A stretch of 13,733 bases of DNA from WHSM01 sp050701695 (GTDB lineage Bacteria > Actinomycetota > Actinomycetes > Mycobacteriales > Micromonosporaceae), in contig JBOGDE010000148.1 in the NCBI GenBank assembly GCA_050701695.1, positions 1-13,733 of the forward strand, read 5' to 3'. Positions 7,071 through 13,680 of the stretch are shown one piece after another. The position numbers and the translations under genes were made by a program. Below the pieces are notes generated by a model. It had not been told where the DNA came from and did no database searches. It was given only the letters and a program-made list of their open reading frames with translations. Within the stretch, counting starts at the first letter, position 1; each line of letters opens with the position of its first letter.

Positions 7071-7236
7071 GTACGCAGGCTATGGCCACGCCGCGCGACG
7101 TTTCACACTGGGAAGGGCTCCCCAACGTGAAGGAAATCTTCAGTAGATTCGTTGACTTTGTTCCTCAAGTTCCGGGACCATTCCGGAGTACGGCAGGCCT
7201 GCCTACCACCACACAACCCCCTGGTGGGAGGCAAAC
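7071..7236. promoter_or_regulatory. Divergent intergenic region with possible promoter and hairpins
   Basis: This 166-bp gap separates the minus-strand FetB-like gene from the plus-strand hydrolases. It is the most AT-rich part nearby (about 7130-7170). A TTGACT at 7152-7157 could be a -35 box, with GACCAT 18 nt later as a weak -10. An imperfect hairpin at 7102-7131 pairs TTCAC with GTGAA and TGGG with CCCA around a 2x2 internal loop. A 12-bp palindrome GGCAGGCCTGCC lies at 7192-7203, flanked by GTA and TAC, and could be an operator. The ribosome-site hairpin at 7201-7232 overlaps its right half. Confidence 0.4.
7201..7232 (+). promoter_or_regulatory. Hairpin that buries the ribosome binding site of the first hydrolase
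   Basis: GCCTACCACCA (7201-7211) pairs with TGGTGGGAGGC (7222-7232) in 10 of 11 positions (A7205 opposite G7228 is the exception), with a 10-nt loop. The Shine-Dalgarno GGGAGG (7226-7231), 5 nt before the ATG at 7237, is wholly inside the right arm. Its left arm shares bases 7201-7206 with a second possible palindromic fold (7188-7206), so the two structures would compete. Regulation is inferred; no known riboswitch was recognised. Confidence 0.45.
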
Positions 7237-7980
7237 ATGCGTCAACTGGTCCGAATCTTGACAGCCGTCGCGCTGGCGGCTGCCACCACTCTCAGCGTCG
7301 TCGCGTTCGCCGCATCACCGGCGTCCGCGGACGCCTGCTACACCTGGAGCCGCACGCTCAAGCGCGGGATGAGCGGCGGTGACGTCAAGGTGCTCCAGAT
7401 CCGGGTCGCCGGCTGGGTCAGCTACGGCGAGAACCTCGCCATCGACGGACAGTTCGGTCCGGCTACGGAAGCCGCGGTGAAGCGGTTCAAGAACGGCTAC
7501 AACGTCGGCACCCAGACCAACGGCATCGCTGGTTCGGCGGTCTTCAGCAAGTTGTACGACCTGCAGGACGCCGACTGCACCCCGATCCACTTCGCCCACT
7601 CCGAGTTCAACTACAGCTGCGGCGAGCGCGACTACACCGGAGGCAACGTCAGCGCGTCGACCGCCAAGTCGAACATGATCCGCGTGATGTGGCAGCTGGA
7701 GGCGCTGCGCAAGAAGCTCGGCAGCCGCCCCATCGCGATCAACTCCGGCTTCCGCAGCCTGGCCTGCAACCGCAGCGTCGGCAGCTCCGACAGCAGCCTG
7801 CACACGTACGGCAAGGCCGCCGACCTGGGCACCGGCAGCGGCCCCACGCTGTGCGAAATGTGGCGGGCGTCGCGGTACGCCGGTTTCGAGGAGATCCTCG
7901 GCCCCGGCTACCCCAACCACGGCGACCACACCCATGTGGGCAACAAGTCGAGCCGGTTCTGGAGCGCTTCGAGGTGCTGA
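7237..7980 (+). CDS. Secreted peptidoglycan-binding M15-like D-Ala-D-Ala carboxypeptidase (copy 1)
   Basis: Exported cell-wall metallopeptidase of 247 residues, expected to cut peptide stems of peptidoglycan. A signal peptide (1-31) has Arg residues, a hydrophobic core and likely cleavage after Ala-Ser-Ala at 29-31. Residues about 41-108 form a peptidoglycan-binding repeat; its usual Asp-Gly-Ile-x-Gly reads Asn-Gly-Ile-Ala-Gly at 95-99 after a small insertion. The M15-like domain follows, with SGFR at 170-173, likely zinc ligands His189 and Asp196 (SLHTYGKAAD) and His233 (DHTHVG), and Asp230 as possible catalytic acid. Six cysteines remain after export and match those of the next gene, suggesting disulfides. 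GGGAGG precedes the ATG, and the paralogue follows after 15 bp. The cleaved bond is not certain. Confidence 0.9.
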   Translation: MRQLVRILTAVALAAATTLSVVAFAASPASADACYTWSRTLKRGMSGGDVKVLQIRVAGWVSYGENLAIDGQFGPATEAAVKRFKNGYNVGTQTNGIAGSAVFSKLYDLQDADCTPIHFAHSEFNYSCGERDYTGGNVSASTAKSNMIRVMWQLEALRKKLGSRPIAINSGFRSLACNRSVGSSDSSLHTYGKAADLGTGSGPTLCEMWRASRYAGFEEILGPGYPNHGDHTHVGNKSSRFWSASRC

Positions 7981-7995
7981 CCTAGGGAGGTAGCC

Positions 7996-8736
7996 ATGCG
8001 TACCAACAAGCTGAATCTGCTGGTGGCGATCCTGCTGGCGTTCGCCACCACCTTCACCGTCAACGTCGTCACCGCGGCCCCGGCGCAGGCCGATGCCTGT
8101 TACACCTGGGGCCGGGTGCTCAAACGCGGCATGAGCGGTAGTGACGTCACTCAGCTGCAGAAGCGGATCGCCGGCTGGGTGTCGTACGGGGAGAATCTTG
8201 GTCTCGACGGCCAGTTCGGCCCGGCCACCGAGGCGGCGCTGAAGCGCTTCCAGTCCGGGTACGGGCTGGGCGTGGACGGCATCGCCGGCTCGCAGACGTA
8301 CAGCAAGCTGTATGCGCTGCAGGACGACGACTGCACGCCGATCCACTTCAGCCACTACGAGATGAACAGAAACTGCGGCGCCCACAACTACAACGGCGGC
8401 GCGGTCAGTGCGGCGACCGCCAAGGAGAACGCGCTGCGGGTGATGTGGCAGCTCGAAGCGATGCGGCGCAAGCTCGGTGACCGCCCGATGGTGGTCACCT
8501 CCGGCTTCCGCAGCTACTCCTGCAACAGTGCCTCCGGTGGTTCGTCGGGCAGCCTGCACCTGTACGGCAAGGCCGCCGACCTCGGTACCGGCAGTGGCCC
8601 GACACTGTGCCAGATGTGGCGGGCGGCCCGGTACGCCGGCTTCGAGGAGATCCTCGGCCCCGGCTACCCCGGCCACAACGACCACACCCACGTGGGCAAC
8701 AAGTCCAGTCGTTTCTGGAGTGCCCCGAACTGCTGA
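7996..8736 (+). CDS. Secreted peptidoglycan-binding M15-like D-Ala-D-Ala carboxypeptidase (copy 2)
   Basis: Tandem paralogue of the preceding gene: 246 residues, same architecture, very similar throughout, and the last 35 residues differ at only four places. Signal peptide 1-32 ends in Ala-Gln-Ala. The peptidoglycan-binding domain (about 42-107) keeps the regular DGQFGPATEAALKRF (72-86) and DGIAGSQTY (94-102) pattern, so this copy is closer to the family standard than copy 1. Likely zinc ligands are His188, Asp195 and His232, with Asp229 as possible catalytic acid. The six mature cysteines (35, 113, 127, 176, 205, 246) match copy 1. Shine-Dalgarno GGGAGG lies at 7985-7990. The 15-bp gap to copy 1 implies one transcript, which ends at a strong terminator after this gene. 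It arose by local duplication; whether the copies differ in substrate is unknown. Confidence 0.92.
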   Translation: MRTNKLNLLVAILLAFATTFTVNVVTAAPAQADACYTWGRVLKRGMSGSDVTQLQKRIAGWVSYGENLGLDGQFGPATEAALKRFQSGYGLGVDGIAGSQTYSKLYALQDDDCTPIHFSHYEMNRNCGAHNYNGGAVSAATAKENALRVMWQLEAMRRKLGDRPMVVTSGFRSYSCNSASGGSSGSLHLYGKAADLGTGSGPTLCQMWRAARYAGFEEILGPGYPGHNDHTHVGNKSSRFWSAPNC

Positions 8737-8749
8737 TCCCTCGAACTCG

Positions 8750-8781
8750 GGCCGGGGAGGCGCTCGCCTCCCCGGCCTTTT
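8750..8781 (+). terminator. Rho-independent terminator with T tail
   Basis: Perfect 13-bp inverted repeat GGCCGGGGAGGCG (8750-8762) and CGCCTCCCCGGCC (8765-8777) followed by TTTT (8778-8781). It begins 13 nt after the stop of the second M15-like gene and stands only a few bases before the ribosome site (GGGAGG, 8786-8791) of the next gene. This is the textbook form, uncommon in such GC-rich genomes. Some read-through to the M74-like gene may be intended, since there is little room for a separate promoter. Confidence 0.85.
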
Positions 8782-8796
8782 CCTCGGGAGGCAATC

Positions 8797-9756
8797 GTGA
8801 ACCGGTTTTCGATCACTGTCGTCGCCTTGGTCGCGGCGGTGCTGGCCGCGCTGGTCCCGGCGCCGGCCCAGGCGTACGCCAACGCCTTCTTCCACACCCA
8901 GAGCCAGGGCAACCGCGGGGTGGACGTACGGGCGATCCAGTACCTGCTGCAGTCCCGCGGCCAGAGCGTCACCGCCGATGGGGTCTTCGGCTCCGGCACC
9001 ACCACCGCGGTGAAGAACTTCCAGTCCAGCAGGGGGCTCGGCGTCGACGGCATCGTCGGGCCGCAGACCTGGGGTGCGCTGATCCGTACCCTCTCGCAGG
9101 GCGCCACCGGCCCGGCGGTCAAGGCGCTGCAGCTGCAGCTCAACGCCAAGCGCCGGATCAGTCTGACCGTCGACGGGATCTTCGGCTCCGGCACCCGCAG
9201 CGCGGTGGTGAGCTTCCAGCAGCACGCCGGGATCGCCGCCGACGGCATCGTCGGCCCGACCACCTGGCGCAACCTGACCTGGCACTACGACTACCCGAGC
9301 CTGACCGGGATCTGCGACAAGGACCCGGACGGCAACGGCACCGCCAACTGGGGCACCGGCGCCGCGATCGGCCAGCTGGAGGCGGCGGTCCGCTCCTTCG
9401 GTACCGCCGACGGCCGGGTGCCGCTCGGTGACGTCAGCTTCGAGCACGGCGGTGACATCCCCGGCCACGCCTCGCACGAGGTCGGGCTGGACGTCGACGT
9501 GTGGCCGATCCGTACCGACAGCGCGCAGTGCACGGCGGGCCGGATCACGTGGCAGTCGACCACGTACGACCGGGCCGCCACCCGCCGGCTGGTGCAGGCG
9601 ATCCGCGGCCGGGCCTCGGGCCACATCAAGTTGATCTTCTTCAACGACCCGGTGCTGGTCAACGAGGGGCTGACCCGCTCGTATCCCAACCACGACAACC
9701 ACCTGCACATCCGCTACTGCGAAAAGATCCACCCCAACTCGCTCTACGATTGCTGA
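8797..9756 (+). CDS. Secreted M74/MepA-like murein endopeptidase with two peptidoglycan-binding domains
   Basis: Exported zinc endopeptidase of 319 residues, expected to cut cross-links between peptidoglycan stems. A signal peptide (1-26, ending Ala-Gln-Ala) is followed by two tandem peptidoglycan-binding repeats, about 33-96 and 101-160, each with an Asp-Gly-x-Phe-Gly turn and a DGIVGP-x-T-W end. The C-terminal domain has SHEVGLDVD (226-234), giving ligands His227 and Asp234, and HDNHLHIR (299-306), giving His304. The His-x6-Asp and H-D-x-H-x-H spacing matches the penicillin-insensitive murein endopeptidase MepA. Start is GTG 8797 with GGGAGG five bases upstream. It follows two M15-like hydrolases, separated by a terminator, and its stop is 9 nt before the hairpin preceding paaA. 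The two-binding-domain layout is not that of E. coli MepA. Confidence 0.9.
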   Translation: MNRFSITVVALVAAVLAALVPAPAQAYANAFFHTQSQGNRGVDVRAIQYLLQSRGQSVTADGVFGSGTTTAVKNFQSSRGLGVDGIVGPQTWGALIRTLSQGATGPAVKALQLQLNAKRRISLTVDGIFGSGTRSAVVSFQQHAGIAADGIVGPTTWRNLTWHYDYPSLTGICDKDPDGNGTANWGTGAAIGQLEAAVRSFGTADGRVPLGDVSFEHGGDIPGHASHEVGLDVDVWPIRTDSAQCTAGRITWQSTTYDRAATRRLVQAIRGRASGHIKLIFFNDPVLVNEGLTRSYPNHDNHLHIRYCEKIHPNSLYDC

Positions 9757-9765
9757 ATGCTCACC

Positions 9766-9806
9766 GTGTTACAGCAGCTTGCAGGTTCTGCGAGCTGCTG
9801 TAACAC
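9766..9806. terminator. 41-nt hairpin filling the gap before paaA (terminator and/or operator)
   Basis: GTGTTACAGCAGCT (9766-9779) pairs perfectly with AGCTGCTGTAACAC (9793-9806). The stem continues inward through a T-G pair to 19 paired positions with a three-base loop (9785-9787). It starts 9 nt after the hydrolase stop and ends 7 nt before the paaA GTG, so it could terminate the first gene, bind a repressor of the paa operon, or both. There is no U tail. Confidence 0.6.
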
Positions 9807-9813
9807 TTAGCGG
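9779..9813 (+). promoter_or_regulatory. paaA: Possible promoter for a leaderless paaA transcript
   Basis: TTGCAG (9779-9784) and TAACAC (9801-9806) stand 16 nt apart. The first would serve as -35 and the second as a mediocre -10, placing the transcript start at about the paaA GTG (9814). The lack of any Shine-Dalgarno before GTG 9814 and the short 57-bp gap agree with a leaderless message. Neither box is strong. Confidence 0.3.
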
Positions 9814-10920
9814 GTGTACGGGAATGACTTTGTGCCTTCCGACGACGAGGTCGGGGGCGAGGCCCCGGAGCAGCCGGGTGCCGACGGGCTGCTCGCCGAG
9901 GTGGCCGATGCCGAGCGGGCGCTGCGTGAGGCAGCGGCCCGGGACCGGGCCGTCTCCGGCGGCGGGCACCCCGACCGGGCCCGCGCCGCCGACGAGGAGC
10001 TGCAGGACCACTTCGACGCGGTGATCGCCGCCGACCAGAAGATCGAGCCGCGGGACTGGATGCCGGAGGCGTACCGCAAGACGCTGATCCGGCAGATCGC
10101 CCAGCACGCCCACTCCGAGATCATCGGGATGCAGCCCGAGGGCAACTGGATCACCCGCGCGCCGAGCCTGAAGCGCAAGGCGATCCTGCTCGCCAAGGTG
10201 CAGGACGAAGCCGGCCACGGCCTCTACCTGTACGCCGCCGCCGAGACCCTCGGGATCGGCCGCGACGAGCTGTACGACCTGCTGCTGTCCGGCCGCCAGA
10301 AGTACTCCTCGATCTTCAACTACCCCACGCTGACCTGGGCGGACATGGGCGCGATCGGGTGGCTGGTGGACGGTGCCGCGATCGTCAACCAGGTCCCGCT
10401 GTGCCGCTGCAGCTATGGCCCGTACGCGCGGGCGATGATCCGGATCTGCAAGGAGGAGTCGTTCCACCAGCGCCAGGGGTACGAGATCCTCTACGTGCTG
10501 GCGCAGGGCACTGCCGAGCAGAAGGCGATGGCGCAGGACGCGGTCGACCGGTGGTGGTACCCGTCGCTGGCGATGTTCGGCCCGCCGGACGCCGACTCCA
10601 CCCACTCCGCGCAGTCGATGGCGTGGCACATCAAGCGCTTCAGCAACGACGAGCTGCGGCAGAAGTTCGTCGACATGTGCGTACAGCAGGCCTCGGTCCT
10701 CGGGCTCACCCTCCCCGACCCCGACCTGCGGCGCCACCCCGAGACCGGCCACTACGACTACACCCAGCCCGACTACGAGGAGCTGTTCCGGGTGATCAAG
10801 GGCGATGGTCCCTGCAACCGGCAGCGGATGGCGCATCGCCGCCGCGCCCAGGAAGACGGTGCCTGGGTACGTGAGGCGGCGGCGGCCTACGCCGCCAAGC
10901 GGAAGGAGCGCGCGGCGTGA
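9814..10920 (+). CDS. paaA: Phenylacetyl-CoA 1,2-epoxidase subunit A (catalytic, diiron)
   Basis: Catalytic subunit of the multicomponent monooxygenase that turns phenylacetyl-CoA into its ring-1,2-epoxide, 368 residues, cytoplasmic. Core matches PaaA closely: IEPRDWMPEAYRKTLIRQIA from 77, then HAHSEIIGM with diiron ligand Glu102, DEAGHGLYLY with Glu132 and His135, and CKEESFHQRQG with Glu215 and His218. WLVDGAAIVNQVPLCR (183-198) and SYGPYARAMI (200-209) are also typical. The N terminus is about 55-60 residues longer than in Escherichia coli PaaA, acidic and Ala-rich. GTG 9814 is chosen because the frame keeps normal codon use from there; GTG 9901 or 10021 would shorten it, but neither has a ribosome site. 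Its stop overlaps the paaB start (GTGA). Confidence 0.96.
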   Translation: MYGNDFVPSDDEVGGEAPEQPGADGLLAEVADAERALREAAARDRAVSGGGHPDRARAADEELQDHFDAVIAADQKIEPRDWMPEAYRKTLIRQIAQHAHSEIIGMQPEGNWITRAPSLKRKAILLAKVQDEAGHGLYLYAAAETLGIGRDELYDLLLSGRQKYSSIFNYPTLTWADMGAIGWLVDGAAIVNQVPLCRCSYGPYARAMIRICKEESFHQRQGYEILYVLAQGTAEQKAMAQDAVDRWWYPSLAMFGPPDADSTHSAQSMAWHIKRFSNDELRQKFVDMCVQQASVLGLTLPDPDLRRHPETGHYDYTQPDYEELFRVIKGDGPCNRQRMAHRRRAQEDGAWVREAAAAYAAKRKERAA

Positions 10921-11201
10921 GGACGGAATGGCCGCTCTGGGAGGTCTTCGTACGGCCCCGGCGCGGGTTGAACCACACCCACGTCGGCAGCCTGCACGCG
11001 CCCGACGCCGAGCTGGCACTGCGCAACGCCCGCGACCTCTACACCCGCCGCCAGGAGGGGGTGTCGATCTGGGTGGTGCCCGCCTCCGAGATCACCGCGT
11101 CCAGCCCGGATGAGAAGGACGCGTTCTTCGACCCGGCGGCGGACAAGGCGTACCGGCATCCCACCTTCTACCACGTGCCGGAAGGGGCCGAGCACCTGTG
11201 A
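10917..11201 (+). CDS. paaB: Phenylacetyl-CoA 1,2-epoxidase subunit B
   Basis: Small subunit of 94 residues that bridges the PaaA-PaaC heterodimers in the epoxidase. WPLWEVFVRPRRGLNHTHVG (5-24) and the DAELALRNARDLYTRRQEG segment (29-47), followed by SIWVVPASEIT, are the usual PaaB pattern. Length agrees with the family (about 95). It starts with GTG overlapping the paaA stop by four bases (GTGA) and ends overlapping paaC in the same way, so translation is probably coupled and subunits are made in step. Confidence 0.95.
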   Translation: MRTEWPLWEVFVRPRRGLNHTHVGSLHAPDAELALRNARDLYTRRQEGVSIWVVPASEITASSPDEKDAFFDPAADKAYRHPTFYHVPEGAEHL

Positions 11202-11944
11202 CCCCGTATGAGTACGTACTCCGGCTCGGTGACGACGCGCTGATCGCCGCACAGCGGCTCTCCGAGTGGGTCAGCAAGGCGCCGGAGCTGGAAGAGGACA
11301 TGGCGCTGGCCAACATCGCGCTCGACCAGCTCGGCCAGGCCCGGATGCTGCTCACGTACGCCGGTGAGCTGGAGGGGTGCGGGCGCAGCGAGGACGACCT
11401 GGCCTACCTGCGTACCGACCGGGAGTTCCGCAACGTGCAGCTGGTGGAGCTGGACAACGGCGACTTCGCCGTCACCATCGCGAAGCTGCTCTGCTTCTCC
11501 GCCTACCAGCACCAGCTGTATGGCTGGCTGAAGACCAAGAACGACGAGCGGCTGTGCGCGATCGCCGCCAAGGCGGAGAAGGAGACCGCGTACCACCTCG
11601 ACCACGCGACGATGTGGGCACTCCGGCTCGGCGACGGCACCCCGGAGTCCCACGAGCGGATGCAGGCGGCAATCGACGCGGTGTGGCCGTACACCCATGA
11701 GCTGTTCGAGTCCGGCGAGCTGGCGCGCCGGGTGGAGGTCGACGAGGTCGGGATCGACCCGTCGACGCTGCGCGAATGCTGGCTGTCCACCGTGGAGAAA
11801 GTGCTCGCCGGGGCGACGCTGACCCGACCCGGGGACGGCTGGGCACCGACCGGCGGGCGGCAGGGTATCCACACCGAGGCGCTGAGTTACCTGCTCGGCG
11901 AGATGCAGTCACTGCACCGGATGCACCCGGGGGCGAGATGGTGA
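11198..11944 (+). CDS. paaC: Phenylacetyl-CoA 1,2-epoxidase subunit C (structural)
   Basis: Ferritin-like partner of PaaA, 248 residues, the same length as the E. coli protein. It supports PaaA in the catalytic heterodimer. Typical segments are LRLGDDALIAAQRLSEWVSK (8-27), ALANIALDQLGQAR (36-49), and EKETAYHLDHATMWALRLGDG in the middle. The C terminus contains GGRQGIHTEALSYLLGEMQS and LHRMHPGARW. Start GTG overlaps paaB by GTGA, and the end overlaps the paaD ATG at 11938, so it lies in the same coupled operon. Confidence 0.95.
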   Translation: MTPYEYVLRLGDDALIAAQRLSEWVSKAPELEEDMALANIALDQLGQARMLLTYAGELEGCGRSEDDLAYLRTDREFRNVQLVELDNGDFAVTIAKLLCFSAYQHQLYGWLKTKNDERLCAIAAKAEKETAYHLDHATMWALRLGDGTPESHERMQAAIDAVWPYTHELFESGELARRVEVDEVGIDPSTLRECWLSTVEKVLAGATLTRPGDGWAPTGGRQGIHTEALSYLLGEMQSLHRMHPGARW

Positions 11945-12528
11945 GGACGCGCGGAGTTGTGGGGGTGTCGGCGGTGGCTGAAGCCCCGACAACTCCGCAG
12001 TTGCCGGAGGGCATCGCGGCGGCGGTGCCGGACGCGCCGGAGGGCATCGTGGCGGCGGTGCCGGACCCGGAGCTGCCGTTCGTGACGATCGCGGAGCTGG
12101 GGATCCTGCGGGAGGTCAGCGTCGAGGACACGGGCCGGGTGGTCGTGACGATCACGCCGACCTACTCGGGGTGCCCGGCGATGGCGACGATCCGTACCGA
12201 CATCCGGCGGGCGCTGGCCGCGGCCGGTCACACCGACGTGGAGGTACGTACCCGGCTCGCCCCGGCATGGACCACCGACCGGATCAGCGAGTCCGGCCGC
12301 CGCAAGCTGGCCGGCGCCGGCATCGCCCCACCCGGCCCGAGCCCGACCGCGGGACCGAGCGGGCCGAAGGCGACCGCGGGGCCGGTGGCCGTGAGCCTGT
12401 CGGTGCGGTGCCCGCAGTGTGGGTCGCCGGAGACCGAGGAGATCAGCCGCTTCGGCTCCACCTCGTGCAAGGCGCTGTGGCGCTGCCGGGCGTGTACCGA
12501 GCCGTTCGACCACTTCAAGGCGCTGTGA
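11938..12528 (+). CDS. paaD: PaaD, MIP18/DUF59-type maturation factor for the epoxidase
   Basis: Iron-sulfur/metal-centre assembly protein of 196 residues needed for an active Paa epoxidase. Core: VPDPELPFVTIAELGILREV (41-60), TPTYSGCPAM with conserved Cys79 (73-82), then a C-terminal zinc-ribbon-like set Cys158, Cys161, Cys177, Cys183 and Cys186. A Pro/Gly/Ala-rich linker (about 128-150) makes it longer than the usual 160-170 residues. ATG 11938 overlaps the paaC stop. Two oddities lie before the core: residues 5-21 are encoded by a hairpin (11951-11998), and residues 23-44 come from a 33-bp tandem duplication (PEGIAAAVPDA then PEGIVAAVPDP). The real start might be further down, for example TTG 12001, which would place the hairpin between genes. 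Confidence 0.92.
   Translation: MVRTRGVVGVSAVAEAPTTPQLPEGIAAAVPDAPEGIVAAVPDPELPFVTIAELGILREVSVEDTGRVVVTITPTYSGCPAMATIRTDIRRALAAAGHTDVEVRTRLAPAWTTDRISESGRRKLAGAGIAPPGPSPTAGPSGPKATAGPVAVSLSVRCPQCGSPETEEISRFGSTSCKALWRCRACTEPFDHFKAL
11951..11998 (+). repeat. Hairpin repeat within the paaC-paaD junction
   Basis: Arms GCGGAGTTGT (11951-11960) and ACAACTCCGC (11989-11998) are perfect complements. After one G-G mismatch, four more pairs follow (11962-11965 with 11984-11987). Bases 11954-11971 match the minus strand of 3992-4009 at 16 of 18 positions, so this and the hairpin at 3963-4014 may be members of one repeat family. It lies 7 bases after the paaC stop and reads through in the paaD frame. Confidence 0.5.
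12004..12069 (+). repeat. 33-bp tandem duplication inside paaD
   Basis: Copies 12004-12036 and 12037-12069 differ at only two of 33 bases (C/T at the 14th position and G/C at the 32nd). Being a multiple of three, the repeat keeps frame and doubles an 11-residue block, PEGIAAAVPDA and PEGIVAAVPDP. The second copy leads directly into the conserved DPELP core. Confidence 0.9.
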
Positions 12529-13637
12529 TGGCCACCAAGATCATAAAGCCGGTACGCCGGCGAGCCCATTTCCACAAGCTCGCGGTGACCACTGTGGACG
12601 AGCTGACCGACGATGCTGTGGCGGTGGGCTTCGAGGTGCCGGCCGAGCTGCGGCGCGACTTCGGGTTCCGTGCCGGCCAGCACCTGACGCTGCGGCGCCC
12701 CGGCGAGGACGACGTACGCCGCTCGTACTCGATCTGTTCGACGCCTTCCGAGCTGGAGGCCGGCCGGCTGCGGATCGGGGTACGGCTGGTGCCGGGCGGT
12801 GCGTTCTCCACGTACCTGCACGAGCAGCTGAAGCCGGGTGACCTGCTGGAGGTGATGCCGCCGCTGGGGCACTTCACCACCGGGTTCACGCCCGGGCGCG
12901 CCCGGCACTACGCCGCGGTCGTCGCCGGCAGCGGCATCACGCCGGTGCTCTCGCTGCTGCGCACCGGGCTGCGTACCGAGCCCGACAGCCGCTTCACCCT
13001 GCTGTACGGCAACCGGTACGCACGCTCGGTGATGTTCGTCGAGGAGCTGGCCGATCTCAAGGACCAGCACCCGCGGCGGTTCACCATCGCGCACGTGCTG
13101 TCTCGGGAGCCGCAGGAGGCGGAGCTGTACTCCGGTCGGCTCGACCCGCCGCGGCTGACCCGCATCCTCGACTCGGTACTGCCGCCGGACGACGTCGATG
13201 AATGGTTCCTGTGCGGGCCGCAGGGGCTCGTCGACGGCGCCCGCGACGTGCTGGCCGCGCGCGGCGTGCCGGCCGCACACGTACACATCGAACTGTTCTT
13301 CGCCGAAGGCGAGGAGGACGACCGCCGCACCGCGGTGCCGCCTCCGGCCGACGACGCCGACGCCGCGGAGGTCACGATCGTGCTCGACGGCCGGGCCTCC
13401 AGTTTCCGGATGGGCCGCGCCGAGCGGGTGCTCGACGCCGCCCGCCGGGTACGCGGTGAGGTGCCCTTCGCCTGCACCGGCGGCGTCTGCGGCACCTGCC
13501 GCGCCAAACTCCTCGAGGGCGAGGTGACGATGGCCCGCAACTACGCCCTGGAGCCTGACGAGCTGGCCAACGGCTACGTCCTCACCTGCCAGTCCACCCC
13601 CGTCAAGGACCCCATCGTCCTCGACTACGACGCCTAA
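12528..13637 (+). CDS. paaE: Phenylacetyl-CoA 1,2-epoxidase reductase subunit E
   Basis: Electron-transfer subunit of 369 residues that passes electrons from NAD(P)H through FAD and a [2Fe-2S] cluster to PaaA. FAD-binding domain with RSYS at 65-68 and GGAFSTYLHE at 90-99; nucleotide-binding domain with GSGITP at 134-139 and CGP at 229-231; plant-type ferredoxin domain (about 280-369) with cluster cysteines 316, 321, 324 and 354 (CTGGVCGTC, then TCQS). An acidic/Pro-rich linker (about 260-280) joins the last two. Start ATG 12528 overlaps the paaD stop (TGATG), completing a chain of overlaps through the operon. No later paa gene (paaZ, F, G, H) follows before the hairpin at 13681. Confidence 0.96.
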   Translation: MATKIIKPVRRRAHFHKLAVTTVDELTDDAVAVGFEVPAELRRDFGFRAGQHLTLRRPGEDDVRRSYSICSTPSELEAGRLRIGVRLVPGGAFSTYLHEQLKPGDLLEVMPPLGHFTTGFTPGRARHYAAVVAGSGITPVLSLLRTGLRTEPDSRFTLLYGNRYARSVMFVEELADLKDQHPRRFTIAHVLSREPQEAELYSGRLDPPRLTRILDSVLPPDDVDEWFLCGPQGLVDGARDVLAARGVPAAHVHIELFFAEGEEDDRRTAVPPPADDADAAEVTIVLDGRASSFRMGRAERVLDAARRVRGEVPFACTGGVCGTCRAKLLEGEVTMARNYALEPDELANGYVLTCQSTPVKDPIVLDYDA

Positions 13638-13680
13638 CCCACGTGCGGTGCCGCCCATGGTGCTGGCGCAGCGGCCAGGC

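Noticed and set aside
5338..7125. Long minus-strand open frame across mqnA and the FetB-like gene
   Set aside because: It spans a terminator hairpin and two clear genes, and its composition is that of a shadow frame.
7071..7236. A cyclic-di-AMP (ydaO-type) riboswitch upstream of the hydrolase genes
   Set aside because: Such riboswitches often precede actinobacterial wall hydrolases, but the conserved core was not found in this leader.
7315..9732. Very long open frame on the minus strand opposite the three hydrolases
   Set aside because: Composition is the usual antisense image of GC-rich genes (Val/Gly/Ala/Arg/Gln/His repeats), and it covers three well-supported genes with signal peptides and catalytic motifs.
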